Made by a program: the position numbers and the translations under genes. A DNA stretch of 6,050 nucleotides from contig JANYGE010000444.1 in NCBI GenBank assembly GCA_025362535.1, forward strand, positions 1 to 6,050. The letters run 5' to 3'. Positions 4,867 through 6,050 of the stretch are shown here, piece by piece; the first letter of the stretch is position 1, and each line of letters starts with the position of its first letter. The notes beneath the pieces are model-generated. The model saw only the letters and a list, made by a program, of their open reading frames with translations, was not told where the DNA came from and did not search any database. The DNA comes from Hyphomicrobiales bacterium. Its GTDB lineage: Bacteria > Pseudomonadota > Alphaproteobacteria > Rhizobiales > Aestuariivirgaceae.

Positions 4867-6050
4867 TTACTTTGCTTTATCGTAAGGATTATCCCCACCG
4901 CGCAAACTGAACCTGATCGGCACACCTTCCAATTTCAATTCGGCGCGCAAGCCATTCATTAAATAGCGCACATAGGTTCTGGGCAGCTTATCAAGTTGAT
5001 TGCCGAACAGGGCAAATGTGGGCGGCCTTGCGCTGGCTTGGGTGCCATAGCGGATTTTAATGCGGCGACCAGTTGGAGCGGGCGGCGGGTTTTTACGCAC
5101 CGCAGCTTCCAGCCAGCGATTGAGCTTGGATGTTGAAATCCGCTGGTTCCACTTCTTGTCCATATCGATGACAGCCTGCATCATCTTATCAAGCCCGCGG
5201 CCTTGCTTGGCCGATAATGTGACGATGGGCAGCCCGCGAATATCGGGTAGAATATCTTCCATGATGTCATTCACCTTCATCATGGCGGCTTGCTTGTCTT
5301 CCACCAAATCCCATTTGCTCAAAGCCAGAACAATGGCGCGGCCTTCACGTGCCACCAGATCGCACAGCGTCAAATCTTGTTTTTCAATATGAGCTGCAGC
5401 ATCGACGAGAACCACAACACAATCGGCATAACGAATGGCGCGCATGGCATCAGTGACAGAAAGTTTCTCGAGCTTTTCTTTCACTTTGCCTTTGCGCCTG
5501 ATACCTGCGGTGTCCCATAGCTTGATCTCGCGGTCTTTCCATTTCCAATCGCTGGAAATTGCATCACGCGTAATGCCCGCTTCTGGGCCTGTGAGCATAC
5601 GGTCTTCACCCAACATGGTATTGACCAAAGTGGATTTACCCGCATTGGGCTGGCCGATAATAGCGAGGCGCAATTTGCGCTCGGGTTGATCTGGCCCTTC
5701 ATATTCAGGGTCATAGGGCGCTGGCACAAAATCTTCGTCTTCTTCTTCAGCAATTTTTGTGGCTTCAGCATCGGCATCTATGTAAGGCCGCACCACATCA
5801 TAAATATGCTCCATGCCTTCGCCATGCTCGCCTGAAATGGGCAGAGGTTGACCAAAGCCCAACCGAAACGCTTCACCCACCGAATTGGCCACGGCGCGGG
5901 TTTCAGCCTTATTGGCGAGAACTGTGACGGGCTTTCCCAGTTTGCGAATGCGCTCAGCGAATTTCTCATCAATCGGCGTCACACCAGCGCGGGCATCAAT
6001 CACAAAGAAAATATGATCAGCAAGACGTGCGGCTTCTTCCGCCTGCGCAC
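4867..6050 (-). CDS. der: GTPase Der (EngA), 5' end beyond the window
   Basis: Der is an essential GTPase with two tandem G domains and a KH-like domain, needed for assembly of the 50S ribosomal subunit. The visible part is the last 393 codons, open to the right edge. The start and the G1-G3 motifs of the first G domain lie outside the window. In fragment numbering, the first G domain ends with NKAE (46-49) and SGEHGEG (72-78). An acidic linker follows (about 98-118). The second G domain has GQPNAGKST (132-140), GITRD (158-162), DTAG (179-182), SKWD (244-247) and SAKQG (279-283). The KH-like domain covers about 305-385 and includes YVRYLMNGLR and GDNPY near the end. The G4 motif of domain 2 is SKWD rather than the usual NKxD. 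The gene converges on the SDR gene across an 80-bp gap. Confidence 0.96.
   Translation of the reverse strand, partial: AQAEEAARLADHIFFVIDARAGVTPIDEKFAERIRKLGKPVTVLANKAETRAVANSVGEAFRLGFGQPLPISGEHGEGMEHIYDVVRPYIDADAEATKIAEEEDEDFVPAPYDPEYEGPDQPERKLRLAIIGQPNAGKSTLVNTMLGEDRMLTGPEAGITRDAISSDWKWKDREIKLWDTAGIRRKGKVKEKLEKLSVTDAMRAIRYADCVVVLVDAAAHIEKQDLTLCDLVAREGRAIVLALSKWDLVEDKQAAMMKVNDIMEDILPDIRGLPIVTLSAKQGRGLDKMMQAVIDMDKKWNQRISTSKLNRWLEAAVRKNPPPAPTGRRIKIRYGTQASARPPTFALFGNQLDKLPRTYVRYLMNGLRAELKLEGVPIRFSLRGGDNPYDKAK

Noticed and set aside
6001..6003. GTG at 6003 as the start of der
   Set aside because: The frame stays open to the window edge with typical Der residues (EEAARLADHIFF), and the first G domain motifs must lie upstream; the GTG is an internal valine codon.

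Overview
The window looks like chromosomal DNA from an alphaproteobacterium, most likely of the order Hyphomicrobiales (Rhizobiales). I base this on the gene order radA-cvpA-purF-SDR, which from memory is typical of that group, on the character of the proteins, and on dispersed palindromic repeats resembling those of rhizobia and Brucella. By eye the genes are moderately GC-rich. No database search was possible.

Layout. The first ~55 bases may hold the tail of an upstream gene. A small AT-richer gene of 72-80 codons follows, ending at 263. Bases 264-437 are non-coding and dominated by two head-to-head copies of a ~50-nt palindromic repeat. Then comes a + strand cluster: radA (438-1829, DNA recombination and repair ATPase), a 79-nt gap, cvpA (1909-2598, inner-membrane protein), purF (2595-4049, first committed enzyme of purine synthesis; overlaps cvpA by four bases) and a short-chain dehydrogenase/reductase (4052-4786, two bases after purF). 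An 80-bp gap with a third repeat copy separates this cluster from the convergent der gene (4867 to the right edge, minus strand, 5' end missing), which encodes the double-domain ribosome-assembly GTPase Der/EngA.

How the genes relate. cvpA, purF and the SDR are packed tightly enough to be one translationally coupled transcript. radA may have its own promoter or feed into that transcript. The cvpA-purF pairing is widespread in proteobacteria, while the SDR's substrate is unknown.

I did not find a new defence, mobile or RNA system. The points most worth a second look are the repeat family, whose three copies show paired stem changes; the two substituted Fe-S ligand positions in PurF; the SKWD variant of a GTPase motif in Der; the uncharacterised SDR coupled to purF; and the small AT-rich gene next to the repeat.
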